Source of the DNA: Cryptomeria japonica
Taxonomy: Eukaryota > Streptophyta > Pinopsida > Cupressales > Cupressaceae
Direction of reading: 5' to 3'
Length of the DNA: 64,000 nt
Assembly (NCBI RefSeq): GCF_030272615.1
Contig: NC_081413.1
Coordinates: 556,165,136 to 556,229,135, forward strand
The notes below the pieces were generated by a model. That model was not told where the DNA came from. It ran no database searches and saw only the letters and a list, made by a program, of their open reading frames with translations. Positions 61,774 through 64,000 of this stretch are shown in pieces (the stretch's first letter is position 1; each line of letters starts with the position of its first letter). Made by a program: the position numbers and the translations under genes.

Positions 61774-62947
61774 TGTGATGTCCCCATCCTAGTCAGGGAC
61801 AGTGGTTTGAGTTAGCCTATTTTTGGACCCTTGTAGGCTAACAGGGTATGGATAAGGGGTTTAGTGATGCAGTATCTTGAGGAGTGGTTTGTCTATTTGT
61901 TCTAGTTTAGTGTTGAGTTCAGTTCTGGTCTTCGTTTCATCAGTTTCTGACATTATATGAGTATTTCCTAATTTTTAGGGAAAACTGCTAAAAATAGACA
62001 TGGTCCTATTTTCATTGGCATGGCAAACTGTGGCCCCAACTTTTGACAGGTTCAGTTTGTGAGCAATAATGAGGGAGATATGAATTTTTAAGTGATTCCC
62101 ACAAGCAATTAATGTTTTAATGAAATATTAAAATAAAACCACAAAGTGCATCACTTAAATTTATTTAAGTGAAAATTTAATATCTCCTAAGTTGGGCGTT
62201 GCTTTTAGAGTTAAGTTGGGGACCCTAAAAGCAAGTTATGATTTTTAAAAACCTAATTGCTAAAAATCGTACTTTTTGGGTATTTAGGCAGCCAAGAGGA
62301 AATTAAACCTCATTCATTGATATTGAGCATTTGACATTTCTTCTGAGCACTTGGCTATGGCGGCTAGGGTTTGGACTTGTTTTGGGGAGCATGCATTCTT
62401 CATAATTTAGTAGCTTTGAGATTGTGAAAGATCAATCGAATTGTTGCAGGCTGGTTGGCTTCATTCAGAAGTCAAATTGAATTAAATTGGGATAGATTTG
62501 GCTTCTTACAAGGCAGATTTGTTGTAGGTTTCCCATTTACTGTTTGTTGTTAGTTTTTCTGTGGTTTGGAGGCTTCTTTTCCCAAACACTCAGCTTGCTC
62601 ATTTATTGGCGCCATCTTCCACTGTTTGGGTGTCTTAGTATTAAATAAGAGCAGATCTGAATTGTTTCAGAATACAAAATCAGAACTTTGTAAGTTGCTG
62701 ATTGAATTCTTTTAATTCAATAAATTGGCTAAGGACCTATGGGTATGCTTCTAAATTCTCTAGTTTATTGTTTCAGTTGATTAATTTCATGTATTATTTC
62801 AATATGTGTTGCAAATTAAAGAAACCCCCTTCTGCAACTTCTGTTTATTTCTGAAAGACCATCTTAATAATCAAAATTACAAAGAAGATCTAGAAGATCT
62901 ACAAATTACAGCAGGTTGAAGAGTTGAACCAGCAAGGGTTCATCACA
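61774..62947 (+). repeat. 3' LTR of the chromovirus
   Basis: An 1174-bp partner of the 5' LTR. The first 350 bp carry most of the differences, while the last 800 bp are very similar. Confidence 0.92.
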
Positions 62948-62952
62948 ATGAA

Positions 62953-63960
62953 AAGGGCCAAGGATAAAATGATGCCTAAAAACGTAAGGAGAATGGACAC
63001 TAAAGCAAGCCCAAAATATAACATGAAATTGCAAGGGTATTCAATTTTTGATGTTGCCCAACAAACCAGCCACTTTGCAATTATTTGTGATTAGTTGTGA
63101 CTTCAATAGTGTTATTAGGTTCACTTCCTCAATAGCCCATATGAGGATGTCAACAATAAATTGTGCATCCTTCACTTGCCTCTCATAATCTATGACTTTC
63201 CAAAACATTGCTGCTTTAGGGGACATTGTAATTAGAAACAATGGACACCCTTGTTTTTTAACATGAATCCTTGATGGCTGCAATGTTTTTTTCCTACATT
63301 TTTCATCTCCTTTGCCAATAAAGGGTTGCACACCTTTTCAAAGCTCAACCTCTTGTACCCTTTGGGAGCCTCATTAATTTTCCTCACCATTTCTTGTCAA
63401 TTAATTAATTATTTTGGGAATTTCCTTTTTTGGGTGACCTTGCACCTTAGACTTACACCTGATCTTGTCTTTTCGGATATATGCATCAAGCAAACTGCAT
63501 GCTGCCTTTTATCCAAGTTTATCTCATTCCACAACTCTCCTTTGTTTTTTTTTATTTGATAAATTTCTCATGTCAGGTAATTGTCTGATCAAATTCACCT
63601 GGGACTTGTCCTCAACCTCCTTATTTGTGATAAGCCTCGCCCAGCAAGTTCAATGCAGTATCTTACACAATTCTATACTTGCTGTGTTTCCTGAGATTTG
63701 AAAATGGGGTGTTTTATAATGTTGTAACAGATCAACAATATTTCAGGATTCATTTTGGAATGCCTTTACCAAAGGCCCCCTTGTTCTCTTATTTGTAGCA
63801 AGTTCTTCATGTGTGGCCAAAACGAGTGTCTCCTCAATTTCGGGAACATGAAGAGATGGGGGTAACAAAGGGTCCTCCTTGTTCCTCTCTTTGCAAAAGG
63901 ATGGCCTATTCTAAGGGCGGGTGGTTGGTTTGTGTTCTCTTGCTCTCTAATATATTCCAA
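62953..63960 (-). pseudogene. hAT-type transposase remnant (DUF659 region)
   Basis: Read on the minus strand, the block around 63041-63240 contains MSPKAAMFWKVIDYERQVKD followed by AQFIVDILIWAIEEV and a degraded QLITNN. This is the DUF659 signature of plant hAT transposases (consensus-like SPKGTMFLKxVDxSxxVKDA...VVQVITDN). Upstream, about 63250-63420, lies a KGYKRLSFEKVCNPLLAKEM stretch fitting the segment just before DUF659. Still further, about 63760-63850, EELATNKRTRGPLVKAF fits the linker after the N-terminal BED zinc finger. Reading frames change between these blocks and stops interrupt them, so the gene is dead. The C-terminal hAT dimerisation domain is not visible. After 62953 the chromovirus intervenes, and 55739-55917 may hold a little more of the same element. 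Confidence 0.7.
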
Positions 63961-64000
63961 CAATCTAGGTGTTGGCATAGGTTCATACTTCTTGCCTCGG

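Larger units (their letters stand above)
55918..62947 (+). mobile_element. Ty3-gypsy chromovirus with both LTRs
   Basis: LTRs at 55918-57086 and 61774-62947 (about 1.17 kb each, roughly 5% different by eye) are flanked by the duplication atgaa (55913-55917, 62948-62952). A primer site (tggtattagagc) starts at 57088. Internal order: gag (about 57135-58440, with the capsid-like stretch LHLDGVAHDWWHHGM), protease (SLLDTGATHNFIDAWLVEKC near 58615), RT ([20 protein letters not shown] near 59330; FFDDILVY near 59675), RNase H (HCDAYGEGIGAVIMQDHHPI near 60110), integrase (MDFITGLPKAQG near 60858; YHTQTDGQ near 61125) and a C-terminal chromodomain-like segment (IKWKYLPIEDATWE near 61665). The chromodomain places it among the chromoviruses. 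It is broken, with about eight breaks, and is older than the 20-kb copia by LTR divergence. Confidence 0.95.

Noticed and set aside
1-64000. tRNA genes, intact rRNA genes, CRISPR arrays, bacterial operons
   Set aside because: None seen. Tandem repeats here lack the uniform repeat-spacer form of CRISPR, and the DNA is clearly from a plant nucleus. The only rRNA-like sequence is the 5S block in the LTR at 38375-38490.

Overview
This window looks like intergenic DNA from a large-genome seed plant. A conifer or other gymnosperm seems most likely, but that is an inference. The evidence is a dense stack of nested Ty1-copia and Ty3-gypsy elements with initiator-Met tRNA primer sites, a Cassandra-type LTR carrying a 5S rRNA copy, very long LTR-like units, and only one recognisable host-gene exon. 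I see no complete host gene.

Layout. 1-955 is the end of an LTR cut by the window edge. 956-3314 is a satellite of roughly 20-bp dyad units. 3315-4700 holds a scrap of a long LTR-like family (here called the 4.5-kb unit) and a cluster of GGGATCCC palindromes. 4900-9339 is the 3' part of a Tat-like gypsy element: an antisense plant-mobile-domain ORF, a repeat-rich 3' untranslated zone and an LTR. 9340-14335 contains the first coding exon of a BEL1-like homeodomain transcription factor (12759-13787). 14336-28530 is one decayed minus-strand gypsy element. It is interrupted by a 4.4-kb LTR-like unit (itself carrying a 1.3-kb solo LTR), a young 5.4-kb copia element (20031-25393) and a 1.2-kb solo LTR (26832-28050).

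28531-32944 has no gene I can support. 32951-37463 is a 4.5-kb unit (minus) with 15 near-identical 41-bp palindromes. 38020-38508 is the Cassandra-like LTR. 38883-41104 is an internally reduced relative of the 20-kb copia. 44447-50141 is another copia (minus) split by a 933-bp solo LTR. 51273-55738 is a second full 4.5-kb unit (plus), again with 15 palindromes. 55918-62947 is a chromodomain gypsy with both LTRs and a target duplication, inserted beside or inside a hAT transposase remnant (minus) that runs to near the window end.

The most unusual signal is the 4.5-kb unit family. In the two full copies, a 41-bp palindrome recurs about every 165-180 bp and stays nearly invariant while the spacers have drifted. 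In the third copy the same internal position holds a different 27-bp tandem repeat that shares only a TTCGCTC core.
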